From contig JAIRQK010000027.1 in assembly GCA_031256525.1 (NCBI GenBank), positions 1-5,111 on the forward strand: a stretch of DNA of 5,111 nucleotides, in the 5' to 3' direction. Source of the stretch: Campylobacteraceae bacterium. GTDB taxonomy: Bacteria > Campylobacterota > Campylobacteria > Campylobacterales > Campylobacteraceae. Position numbers and translations under genes: made by a program. The notes under the pieces were generated by a model, which worked only from the letters and a program-made list of their open reading frames with translations, was not told the DNA's origin and searched no databases. This document shows positions 1-5,040 of this stretch, one piece after another; the first letter of the stretch is position 1; each line of letters begins with the position of its first letter.

Positions 1-23
1 ACTATTTTTTACTATTTTTTTTT
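1..23 (+). repeat. Tandem 10-mer ACTATTTTTT (x2) ending in a 9-T run
   Basis: ACTATTTTTT occurs at 1-10 and again at 11-20, and the second copy runs on to give nine T (15-23). It lies in the DNA encoding the LptC membrane anchor. Ten bases is not a multiple of three, so gain or loss of a unit would shift the frame. It may only reflect an AT-rich genome coding for Phe and Leu. The left end is cut by the window, so more copies could lie upstream. Confidence 0.6.
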
Positions 24-506
24 GTTGTGATTATTATTTTATTAGCTCAAGAGCCGTATGATATAGAGCTGTTAAGTGATAATGGCAGTAAACCAACGGT
101 AGAGTTTATAACGGTTAAAAATTATAGTATTAATGAGAGTGGTATAGGAATGTTTGCAAAAGCTGACAACGCAAAGAGATTTAATGATAAAGATGTTTTA
201 TATAATGTTGAAGCATATATGCAAAAAAATGGTACTTTTGAGACTTTAAAATCAAATAATGTAACACTTAAAAATGAAATTATGTATTTTGATGGTGATG
301 TTGTATATACAAGAGATAATGTGGCGACTTTGAAAACACAAGAGGTTGTGTATAATCAAAAAAGCAATACTTTAACTGGTAAAACACCATTTGAATTAAA
401 CTACCAAAACTCCATTGCGTATGGTAAAAATTTTATTTATCATACAAAGATAGGAAAATTGGAAGCAGAAAATGTAAAAGCAATTATGAAAATGGATAAA
501 AAGTGA
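1..506 (+). CDS. lptC: LPS export protein LptC, 5'-truncated by the window edge
   Basis: LptC is the bitopic inner-membrane component of the Lpt bridge. It receives lipopolysaccharide from the LptBFG transporter and passes it to periplasmic LptA. The frame has no stop back to base 3, so the true start lies outside the window. A GTG at 27 would begin in the middle of the membrane segment and is probably an internal Val. Visible residues begin with a hydrophobic run (YFLLFFFVVIIILLA, bases 3-47), the N-terminal membrane anchor. About 150 residues of periplasmic beta-jellyroll follow. The family-like C-terminal part reads L-T-G-K-T-P-F-E-L (about bases 372-398), then a G-K-N-F-x-Y segment and a terminal E-A-E-N-V-K-A strand. 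The TGA stop overlaps the lptA start (GTGA), and pairing with lptA supports the call. The membrane-segment DNA contains a duplicated 10-mer and a 9-T run. Family assignment is from motif and context, not a profile search. Confidence 0.85.
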   Translation, partial: YFLLFFFVVIIILLAQEPYDIELLSDNGSKPTVEFITVKNYSINESGIGMFAKADNAKRFNDKDVLYNVEAYMQKNGTFETLKSNNVTLKNEIMYFDGDVVYTRDNVATLKTQEVVYNQKSNTLTGKTPFELNYQNSIAYGKNFIYHTKIGKLEAENVKAIMKMDKK

Positions 507-961
507 AAAAATATATAACTTACATTGCAATTTTAGCATCTTGTCTGTTTGCCGCAGAAGTCGAGATAACATCAAATAAATTTTTTGCAGATGAAAAAGC
601 ACAAAAAGCTGAATTTACTGGCAATGTAGTTATCGTAAAACAAAAAGATATACTAAAAGCCGATAAAGTTGTGATAGATTTTAATAGCAAAAATGAACCA
701 GTAAAATATACTGCTATTGGTAATGTTGATGCAGATTTGATAATGAATGAAAAAAGATATAAGGCTAAGGGTAAAAATTTTACTTATGAGCCAAACAAAA
801 GCACATATTCTCTCTGGGGAAATGCTTTTATACACGAGTTGGACACTGACAAAAAGATATATGGCGAAAAGATAGATATTGACCAAACAACAGGAATTTA
901 TAGAGTTAATGGAAGAGGTAATACTCCAGTAAAAGTTATTTTTAAAATTGAGGAAAAGTAG
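503..961 (+). CDS. lptA: LPS transport periplasmic protein LptA (OstA-like)
   Basis: LptA forms the periplasmic filament that shuttles lipopolysaccharide from LptC to the outer-membrane LptD/E complex. The 152-residue protein starts at GTG 503, which overlaps the lptC stop as GTGA; this coupling decides the start. Residues 1-18 are a short signal sequence (MKKYITYIAILASCLFAA). The mature part begins V-E-I-T-S-N-K-F and has the OstA/LptA core E-F-T-G-N-V-V-I (about 37-44), then K-Q-K-D-I-L-K-A-D-K-V-V-I (about 46-58). A second repeat of strands includes G-K-N-F-T-Y (90-95) and G-N-A-F-I (106-110). Length is near the usual 160-185 residues, and no C-terminal domain is missing. The signal contains L-A-S-C (11-14), which fits a lipobox, so the protein could be a lipoprotein rather than soluble; cleavage after L-F-A or L-F-A-A is the alternative. 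Family call is strong from motif and neighbour. Confidence 0.87.
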   Translation: MKKYITYIAILASCLFAAEVEITSNKFFADEKAQKAEFTGNVVIVKQKDILKADKVVIDFNSKNEPVKYTAIGNVDADLIMNEKRYKAKGKNFTYEPNKSTYSLWGNAFIHELDTDKKIYGEKIDIDQTTGIYRVNGRGNTPVKVIFKIEEK

Positions 962-964
962 CAC

Positions 965-1579
965 TTGGTTAAAATTATAAAAGCCGAATTTTTAAAATCA
1001 GCAACAAGCATAGACAATTCAATAGATGAGGGAGTATTGGAGGTAGTTTTTTTAGGCAGAAGCAATGTTGGTAAAAGTTCGTTAATTAACGCATTAACAA
1101 ACAAAAAACAACTTGCCAAAAGCTCATCAACGCCGGGAAAAACACAGCTTATTAATTTTTTTGATATTGTATATGAAGATGAGAGCAAGAGTAGATTTTT
1201 TGCAAGATTTGTTGATTTGCCGGGATTTGGTTACGCTAAAGTATCTAAAACTAAAAAACACGAATGGCAAAAAGAGTTAGATAATTTCATAAAAAAAAGA
1301 GTATCAATAAGAGTATTTGTGCATCTTATTGATTCAAGGCATATAAATTTGGATATTGATAATGAAGTTAGTAACTTTTTAGAAGAGACAAGAAGAGATG
1401 ACCAAGCTATACTTAACTTTTATACAAAGTCAGATAAATTAAATCAAAAAGATTTGCATCAAATTTTGGCAAAAAATAGAGATGCTATATTGGTATCTAC
1501 TCTAAAAAAACAAGGACTCAATGAGGCTAATAAGATGATATTTAATTTACTGTTTGGAAAAGACAATGATAATCTATAA
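965..1579 (+). CDS. engB: Ribosome biogenesis GTPase EngB (YihA/YsxC)
   Basis: EngB is an essential TrmE-Era-EngA-EngB family GTPase that acts in the cytoplasm during late assembly of the large ribosomal subunit. The 204-residue protein shows all GTPase motifs: G1 P-loop GRSNVGKSS (31-39), G2 with S-T-P-G-K-T-Q (55-61), G3 D-L-P-G (84-87, in R-F-V-D-L-P-G-F-G-Y-A), G4 T-K-S-D (154-157), and a G5 region V-S-T-L-K-K-Q-G-L (177-185). The H-L-I-D-S-R-H segment (120-126) is typical of the family. Length is normal. The chosen start is TTG at 965, three bases after the lptA stop, with GAGGA at 950-954. No in-frame ATG precedes the P-loop, and starting here gives the expected N-terminal strand (V-K-I-I-K-A-E-F-L). 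An 8-A run at 1291-1298 lies within the gene. It overlaps the next gene by 14 bases. Confidence 0.97.
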   Translation: MVKIIKAEFLKSATSIDNSIDEGVLEVVFLGRSNVGKSSLINALTNKKQLAKSSSTPGKTQLINFFDIVYEDESKSRFFARFVDLPGFGYAKVSKTKKHEWQKELDNFIKKRVSIRVFVHLIDSRHINLDIDNEVSNFLEETRRDDQAILNFYTKSDKLNQKDLHQILAKNRDAILVSTLKKQGLNEANKMIFNLLFGKDNDNL

Positions 1580-2024
1580 AAAAGCAAAACTAACCGATAT
1601 AGAAGAGATGCAAAAACTTGCAAAGCCAGAGGTTGATAGCGGGATAATCTTAAACAGAACAGACGATGAGATAGCCACCAACATACGCTCATACTATTTA
1701 GCGTTTGATGATGAAGCTTTGGTTGGATTTGGAGCTTTGCACATACACGCCCAAACATTGGCTGAAGTTAGAAGTTTGATAGTTAAAGATAGCCTTAGAG
1801 GGCAAGGAATCGGAAAGCAGATAGTTCTAAACTTGATAGAAGAGGGTAAAATTTTAGGAATAAAAGAGATTTTTACCTTGACCTACAGAAAGGCTTTTTT
1901 TGAAAAAGTTGGTTTTATGGAAATTCCAAAAGAGTCTCTTCCAACACAAAAAATTTGGGCAGACTGTATAAGATGCAAGCACTTTCCAATATGCGACGAA
2001 ATAGCTCTGATTATCAACATATAA
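1566..2024 (+). CDS. GNAT N-acetyltransferase, short ArgA-like (possible N-acetylglutamate synthase)
   Basis: This is a cytoplasmic GCN5-related acetyltransferase that would use acetyl-CoA. ATG 1566 is chosen because GGA at 1556-1558 sits 7 bases upstream; a TTG at 1554 in the same frame has no comparable site. The protein is 152 residues. Motif A is V-R-S-L-I-V (68-73) followed by the acetyl-CoA pyrophosphate loop R-G-Q-G-I-G-K (78-84). The F-F-E-K-V-G-F (111-117) element is the usual GNAT motif B. The C terminus has D-C-I-R-C-K-H-F-P-I-C-D-E-I-A-L, with Cys at 134, 137 and 143; I recall this kind of tail from short ArgA-type enzymes. N-acetylation of glutamate, the first step of arginine synthesis, is therefore the best guess, but the substrate cannot be read from sequence. 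It is the one gene of the operon with no obvious envelope role. Its 3' end overlaps the following membrane-protein gene. Confidence 0.82.
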   Translation: MIIYKKAKLTDIEEMQKLAKPEVDSGIILNRTDDEIATNIRSYYLAFDDEALVGFGALHIHAQTLAEVRSLIVKDSLRGQGIGKQIVLNLIEEGKILGIKEIFTLTYRKAFFEKVGFMEIPKESLPTQKIWADCIRCKHFPICDEIALIINI

Positions 2025-2470
2025 AAGATGTTGCATTTGTTGTAGCATTAGGTTTTTACCTAATATTAGGCAATATCAACGTTTTTCTCTCACCATTGGT
2101 CGGTGTTTTTTTTACATATCTTCTGCTATATCTAAACAAAGAGTATAAAAGCGTAAAAGATAATATAAATATATATCTGATATTTCTCTATCTCATATTT
2201 TTTGAACTAAGTAGAGGTTTTTATCTTTTTAGTGCGGTAGTGGTTTTTTTCATAGTTTTATATTTTCTAAAAAAAAGAATCATTTCTATATTTAAAAGTG
2301 AAAATTGGATATTTACAATTTTTGTAATTTCAGCTTACATTGGTACCTATTTGATTAACAATCTATTTTGTTACTTGCAGGAAAAAGAGCTATTCTCTTT
2401 TAATTTTATGTATGTATTTTATATATTAATTGATTCTATTGTGTCAATATTATTATTTAAGAAGAGATAG
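1991..2470 (+). CDS. Polytopic inner-membrane protein, candidate MreD-like elongasome component
   Basis: This is a small, very hydrophobic protein of 159 residues from ATG 1991. Other in-frame starts are ATG 1973 (165 residues) and TTG 1955 (171 residues). None has a clear Shine-Dalgarno site, so translation is probably coupled to the overlapping acetyltransferase gene. From the 1991 start, about six membrane segments can be drawn at residues 13-28, 31-48, 60-74, 77-93, 106-127 and 138-156. The loops are short and the ends basic (M-R-R at the start, F-K-K-R at the end). A polar break F-E-L-S-R-G-F-Y-L-F-S (70-81) lies between segments 3 and 4. MreD proteins are 150-180 residues with five or six membrane segments and are commonly encoded directly before mrdA, as here. 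Sequence alone does not show MreD; the function is inferred from size, topology and position. An 8-T run lies at 2106-2113. The CDS itself is secure. Confidence 0.85.
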   Translation: MRRNSSDYQHIKDVAFVVALGFYLILGNINVFLSPLVGVFFTYLLLYLNKEYKSVKDNINIYLIFLYLIFFELSRGFYLFSAVVVFFIVLYFLKKRIISIFKSENWIFTIFVISAYIGTYLINNLFCYLQEKELFSFNFMYVFYILIDSIVSILLFKKR

Positions 2471-4279
2471 ATGTTAAATATAAGAACGCGTGTCGTTATA
2501 ATTTTTTTTATCTTATTTTGGATAATGATACTAATAAGAGTCTATTATATAAGCGTAAAGTCGCACTCATATTACAATGAAATTTCAAAAAGAAATTCGA
2601 CAAAGACCGAATATTTAGCTCCACAACGAGGATTGATATATGATAGAAACGGTAAAACACTTGCAATTAATGAACTTGGTTTTTCGATAAGTATATCACC
2701 ACAACTTAGCAAGAAGTCAAAATTAAGCATTTTAGAAAATGAGCTTGATTTCTTAGTAGAACACTTTCCTCATCTCCAAAAAGATGAGCTAAAAAAGAGA
2801 TATCTAAGGCTTGACTCTGCTTATGAGCATGATAATATTAAAATTGTTGATTTTATAAAATATGAAGATGGGATAAAAAGTTTTACAAAAACAAACCTAA
2901 GAGAAAACAGTTTTATCTCTTTAGTGAGCAAAAGATATTATCCGTATGGTAGTTTAGCCTCTCATGTTATAGGGTATGTTGGAAAAACAGACAAAAATGA
3001 AGCAGCAGCAGATCCTGTAGCAAAACTTGTTGGATATACTGGAAAAACAGGAATTGAAAAGTACTATGATAGCGTATTAAAAGGCTCTGAGGGGTCAAAG
3101 AAGACAAAAGTTACAGCACTTAATGAAAAGATAGAGGTTATTTCAAAAGAGGAGCCGAAAAATCAAGATATAAAACTCAGCATAGATATAGAACTTCAAA
3201 AATATATCTCTGAACTTTTTGGAAAAAGAAGTGGAACGGCTATCGTTATGGATATAAATGATGGCTCTATTTTAGCAGCAGTTAGCTATCCAGAGTATAA
3301 CTTAAATAAGTTTGTTACAGGCATCTCTCAAGAAGAGTGGAAAAGTATGATAGAAGATTTTAATCGCCCATTTACAAATAAACTTGTTAATGGACTCTAT
3401 CCTCCCGGCTCAGTTGTAAAGATGAGTGTGGCTATGGCTTTTATAAATCACGGTGCTATTACCCCAAAGAAAATTGTTTTTTGTCCACCATTTATCGAGC
3501 TTGGTGGAAGAATGTTTAGAGATTGGAAAAGCGACGGTCATGGTGATACAGATCTTAAAAAAGCTATTAGGGTTAGTAGCGATGTCTATTTTTATAAAGG
3601 GGCATTAGATACTGGAATCGACAATATCGAGCCTGTTCTTAAAAGGCATGGATTTGGCGTGAGAACTGGAGTAGATTTGCCCAATGAGTTTATAGGTATT
3701 ATGCCGGGGCGTTCCTGGAAAATGGATAAATACAAACAGCCTTGGTATCACGGCGAGACTTTAAATACAGCTATTGGGCAAGGGTATTTTTTAGTTACTG
3801 CGATGCAAGTTGCGAGAAATGTTGGAATGATAGCTTCTGGTAAAAATTTAGTCCCTCATTTTATAAGAGAAATTGATGGATTGGAGATTAAGTATGACAG
3901 CTCTTCTGATGAAATTTTTAACGATAAAGAGAGAGCTGTTCTCCCAACGATAAAAGAGGGAATGTATGAAGTTTGCAATATGCCAACAGGAACAGCCAGT
4001 AGATATATAAACTCAAAAGTGAAAATTGCTTGTAAAACCGGAACAGCACAAGTTATCGGTATTTCTCAAGAAGAAAAAGTTAGAATGAAAGAGAGCGGGT
4101 TGGACTATCATCAACGCTCCCATGCATGGCTCTCTTCCTATGGACCATATAAAAATCCCAAGTATGTAGTTAGCGTAATGATAGAGCATGGTGAAAGTGG
4201 CGGAAGAGCAACAGGGGATACTGTATCAAGAATATATGATAAACTCTATTCGTTAGGATATATAAAAACTACAGAGTAA
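2471..4279 (+). CDS. mrdA: Penicillin-binding protein 2 (peptidoglycan D,D-transpeptidase MrdA)
   Basis: PBP2 is the monofunctional class B transpeptidase that cross-links lateral-wall peptidoglycan in the elongasome with RodA and MreBCD. The protein has 602 residues, close to the roughly 600-630 usual for PBP2. It starts at ATG 2471 directly after the TAG of the previous gene, with AAGAAGAGA just upstream. Domains in order: cytoplasmic start and single membrane anchor (about 7-28), then the periplasmic pedestal with R-G-L-I-Y-D-R-N-G (53-61) and G-Y-V-G-K-T-D (168-174). The transpeptidase domain (about 255-590) follows, with the S-x-x-K nucleophile motif S314-V-V-K317, the S-S-D motif (369-371), and K522-T-G-T. 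R-D-W-K-S-D-G-H-G (350-358), G-I-G-I-like loops and H-A-W (551-553) also fit PBP2. All catalytic motifs are intact. Aligned from memory, the Cys of a zinc site reported in some PBP2 proteins is Ser370 here. rodA is not in the window. No frameshift is seen. Confidence 0.97.
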   Translation: MLNIRTRVVIIFFILFWIMILIRVYYISVKSHSYYNEISKRNSTKTEYLAPQRGLIYDRNGKTLAINELGFSISISPQLSKKSKLSILENELDFLVEHFPHLQKDELKKRYLRLDSAYEHDNIKIVDFIKYEDGIKSFTKTNLRENSFISLVSKRYYPYGSLASHVIGYVGKTDKNEAAADPVAKLVGYTGKTGIEKYYDSVLKGSEGSKKTKVTALNEKIEVISKEEPKNQDIKLSIDIELQKYISELFGKRSGTAIVMDINDGSILAAVSYPEYNLNKFVTGISQEEWKSMIEDFNRPFTNKLVNGLYPPGSVVKMSVAMAFINHGAITPKKIVFCPPFIELGGRMFRDWKSDGHGDTDLKKAIRVSSDVYFYKGALDTGIDNIEPVLKRHGFGVRTGVDLPNEFIGIMPGRSWKMDKYKQPWYHGETLNTAIGQGYFLVTAMQVARNVGMIASGKNLVPHFIREIDGLEIKYDSSSDEIFNDKERAVLPTIKEGMYEVCNMPTGTASRYINSKVKIACKTGTAQVIGISQEEKVRMKESGLDYHQRSHAWLSSYGPYKNPKYVVSVMIEHGESGGRATGDTVSRIYDKLYSLGYIKTTE

Positions 4280-4285
4280 CATAAA

Positions 4286-4318
4286 CTTATTTATAGTTAT
4301 TGTGGTATAACAAATAAG
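4286..4318 (+). terminator. Stem-loop 7 bases after mrdA; possible 3'-end hairpin
   Basis: CTTATTT (4286-4292) pairs with AAATAAG (4312-4318), and GTTAT (4296-4300) pairs with ATAAC (4307-4311). This gives 12 base pairs with a 3-base bulge (ATA) on the left arm and a 6-base loop (TGTGGT). No T-run follows, so it is not a textbook intrinsic terminator; it could instead stabilise the operon's 3' end. An alternative 7-bp pairing, TTTATAG (4290-4296) with CTATAAA (4319-4325), competes with it. Confidence 0.35.
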
Positions 4319-4343
4319 CTATAAACGATATGCGAGATTAAGT

Positions 4344-4349
4344 TATAAT
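4344..4349 (+). promoter_or_regulatory. Consensus TATAAT box, candidate sigma-70 -10 element
   Basis: TATAAT in the context GTTATAATACTC is a perfect -10 hexamer, and Campylobacterota promoters often lack a recognisable -35. No -35 is visible 16-18 bases upstream. It could start a long leader for the gene at 4579 or a small RNA. Chance occurrence is quite possible in DNA this AT-rich. Confidence 0.3.
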
Positions 4350-4467
4350 ACTCTCTTCCAAAAATATGGTATAACTATCTGCACAAAAGTCCAACAACAC
4401 AAGATATTCAATATGGCAAAAAAAAGGTTGCAAAAACAGTTTTATATTGCAGAAAAATGTAATTTTA

Positions 4468-4476
4468 TGATAGAAT
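4468..4476 (+). promoter_or_regulatory. Extended -10 element TGATAGAAT, candidate promoter for the 4579 gene
   Basis: TG at 4468-4469, one base, then TAGAAT (4471-4476) makes an extended -10 with five of six consensus bases. T-rich stretches lie upstream (4440-4448 and 4463-4466), as is usual in Campylobacterota promoters, and TTGCAG (4447-4452) is a weak -35 at an 18-base spacing. Transcription would start near 4483 and give a leader of about 95 bases containing the long hairpin. The same bases form part of a weak dyad ending in a T-run, which is the competing reading. Confidence 0.4.
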
Positions 4477-4500
4477 AGTGCTTTAATTGTTCTATTTTTT
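4470..4500 (+). terminator. Weak AT-only dyad followed by six T
   Basis: ATAGAA (4470-4475) pairs with TTCTAT (4490-4495), with a loop of 14 bases, and the right arm runs into T 4495-4500. Shape and T-run suggest an intrinsic terminator, but there is only one G-C pair and the loop is long, so stability is poor. It overlaps the candidate -10 element, so at most one of the two readings is likely to be the main function. Confidence 0.2.
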
Positions 4501-4505
4501 CATAA

Positions 4506-4559
4506 TTATTTATATATCTAAGAGTTTTAACTTAAAAAAACTTTTAGATATATAAATGA
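4506..4559 (+). repeat. 23-bp near-perfect inverted repeat in the leader of the 4579 gene
   Basis: The left arm 4506-4528 pairs with the right arm 4537-4559 around an 8-base loop (AACTTAAA). All 23 positions can pair in RNA: 21 Watson-Crick pairs plus two G-U pairs (4507/4558 and 4522/4543). The core is TATATATCTAA opposite TTTAGATATATA. Inside the loop region TTTTAACTTAAAA is a smaller palindrome centred on C4531. The stem ends 7 bases before the AAGGA ribosome binding site, so it would not hide that site. Possible roles are an mRNA 5'-end stabiliser, a dyad operator for an autoregulator, or a cruciform; the sequence does not decide. Confidence 0.8.
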
Positions 4560-4578
4560 ACGCAAAAAGGATAGTAAA

Positions 4579-5040
4579 ATGGCTTATGTAAATGAAAAGA
4601 TATCTAAAGAGGATTACGAAAAGTATAGTCTTGCGGAATTGGATAAAAGCAAGTGGGGTAGTCCAGATAACTATTGGGCAATTGATAGAGAGAGAGAGAG
4701 ATGGTTTAGGCTTTTTAGAAATACGCATGACAGAGATGGTGATTTTGGCAACAAAGGAGCTATACTTGACATTAAATGGACACTTTATTATGAAGGCTAT
4801 ATTGTTTTTTTTAGAACAAGCAACAAGAAGAGCAATGTTTATATTGAAGTAAAAGAGCCATATAAACAATTTAAACTCTTTGATGTTGAAATCCCAAAAG
4901 AGATTGAAAACCAAAAAGAACAAATATTAAAAGAAATTAAAAAAGCCCTTGAAGAATCGTTTGTAAGTCCTAGGATTTCAAACATTGAAGATGGGGAAAC
5001 CTGTAAAATAGACTTAGAATATAATGGAGAAATGATATGA
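4579..5040 (+). CDS. Hypothetical cytoplasmic protein, 153 residues, W-x-I-D-R-E-R motif
   Basis: I do not recognise a named family. The start is ATG 4579 with AAGGA at 4567-4571, 7 bases upstream, a strong site. The protein has no signal peptide or membrane segment and is highly charged. The N-terminal part has two acidic-basic segments, then Y-W-A-I-D-R-E-R-E-R-W-F (about 32-43) and G-D-F-G-N-K-G. A beta-rich middle follows, with W-T-L-Y-Y-E-G-Y-I-V-F-F (about 73-84). Next come V-E-I-P-K-E-I and a charged helix (about 110-130, K-E-Q-I-L-K-E-I-K-K-A-L-E), then a short tail. The order (W-x-x-D-R-E-R, W-x-L-x-x-x-G, conserved IP, long helix) recalls unnamed proteins I associate with polymorphic-toxin or immunity loci, but this is memory only. 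It ends in an ATGA overlap with the next gene, so the two are co-translated. An (AG)7 tract encodes the R-E-R-E-R stretch. Confidence 0.85.
   Translation: MAYVNEKISKEDYEKYSLAELDKSKWGSPDNYWAIDRERERWFRLFRNTHDRDGDFGNKGAILDIKWTLYYEGYIVFFRTSNKKSNVYIEVKEPYKQFKLFDVEIPKEIENQKEQILKEIKKALEESFVSPRISNIEDGETCKIDLEYNGEMI
4687..4701 (+). repeat. AG dinucleotide microsatellite, 7.5 units, in coding DNA
   Basis: AGAGAGAGAGAGAGA spans 4687-4701 inside the hypothetical gene starting at 4579 and encodes alternating Arg and Glu. Change by one unit would shift the frame near codon 40 and abolish the protein. Seven units is short for a contingency locus, and the Arg-Glu run is part of a motif that may be conserved for protein reasons. 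Confidence 0.75.

Larger units (their letters stand above)
4280..4578. other. Non-coding, very AT-rich region between the mrdA operon and an accessory gene pair
   Basis: About 300 bases without a convincing gene. From left to right it holds a stem-loop right after mrdA (4286-4318), a TATAAT box (4344-4349), a 9-base direct repeat TGGTATAAC (4303-4311 and 4367-4375), an 8-A run (4418-4425), an extended -10 element (4468-4476), a short dyad followed by six T (4470-4500), and a long inverted repeat (4506-4559). No tRNA cloverleaf or integrase attachment core was recognised. The longest plus-strand mini-ORF starting with ATG at 4413 has 21 codons and no ribosome binding site. The region probably carries the end of the mrdA transcript and the promoter and leader of the following genes. 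Confidence 0.7.

Noticed and set aside
27..29. GTG at 27 as the lptC start
   Set aside because: The frame stays open to the left edge and the hydrophobic anchor begins upstream of it; starting here would remove most of the anchor, and no Shine-Dalgarno site precedes it.
396..1188. Three minus-strand open frames (396-602, 653-964, 898-1188) opposite lptC, lptA and engB
   Set aside because: They are antisense to genes with clear family motifs and have Phe/Leu/Ser-rich compositions expected from reversed AT-rich coding DNA.
1459..2048. Minus-strand open frames at 1459-1758 and 1854-2048
   Set aside because: Antisense to engB, the acetyltransferase and the start of the membrane gene; no recognisable motif or ribosome binding site.
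4413..4478. 21-codon mini-ORF in the gap after mrdA (M-A-K-K-R-L-Q-K-Q-F...)
   Set aside because: The composition is protein-like, but there is no ribosome binding site and it is short enough to arise by chance. It could be a gene remnant but nothing supports this.
4280..4578. tRNA gene or integrase attachment site in the gap
   Set aside because: No acceptor stem, T-arm consensus or cloverleaf was found, and no integrase or flanking direct repeat longer than 9 bases is visible.
4556..4591. 11-codon frame (M-N-A-K-R-I-V-K-W-L-M) overlapping the start of the 4579 gene, possible leader peptide
   Set aside because: Its ATG lies in the right arm of the hairpin with no ribosome binding site, and it has no run of regulatory codons as expected of an attenuator peptide.
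4592..4852. Plus-strand 86-codon frame starting at ATG 4592
   Set aside because: Shifted frame within the 4579 gene, no Shine-Dalgarno site, no protein-like motif.
4510..4923. Minus-strand open frame of 137 codons rich in Phe, Ile and Leu, looking like a membrane protein
   Set aside because: It lies antisense to the 4579 gene, which has a strong ribosome binding site and coupled partner. Its hydrophobicity is the usual mirror of a Lys/Glu-rich AT-rich gene, and it starts without a ribosome binding site.
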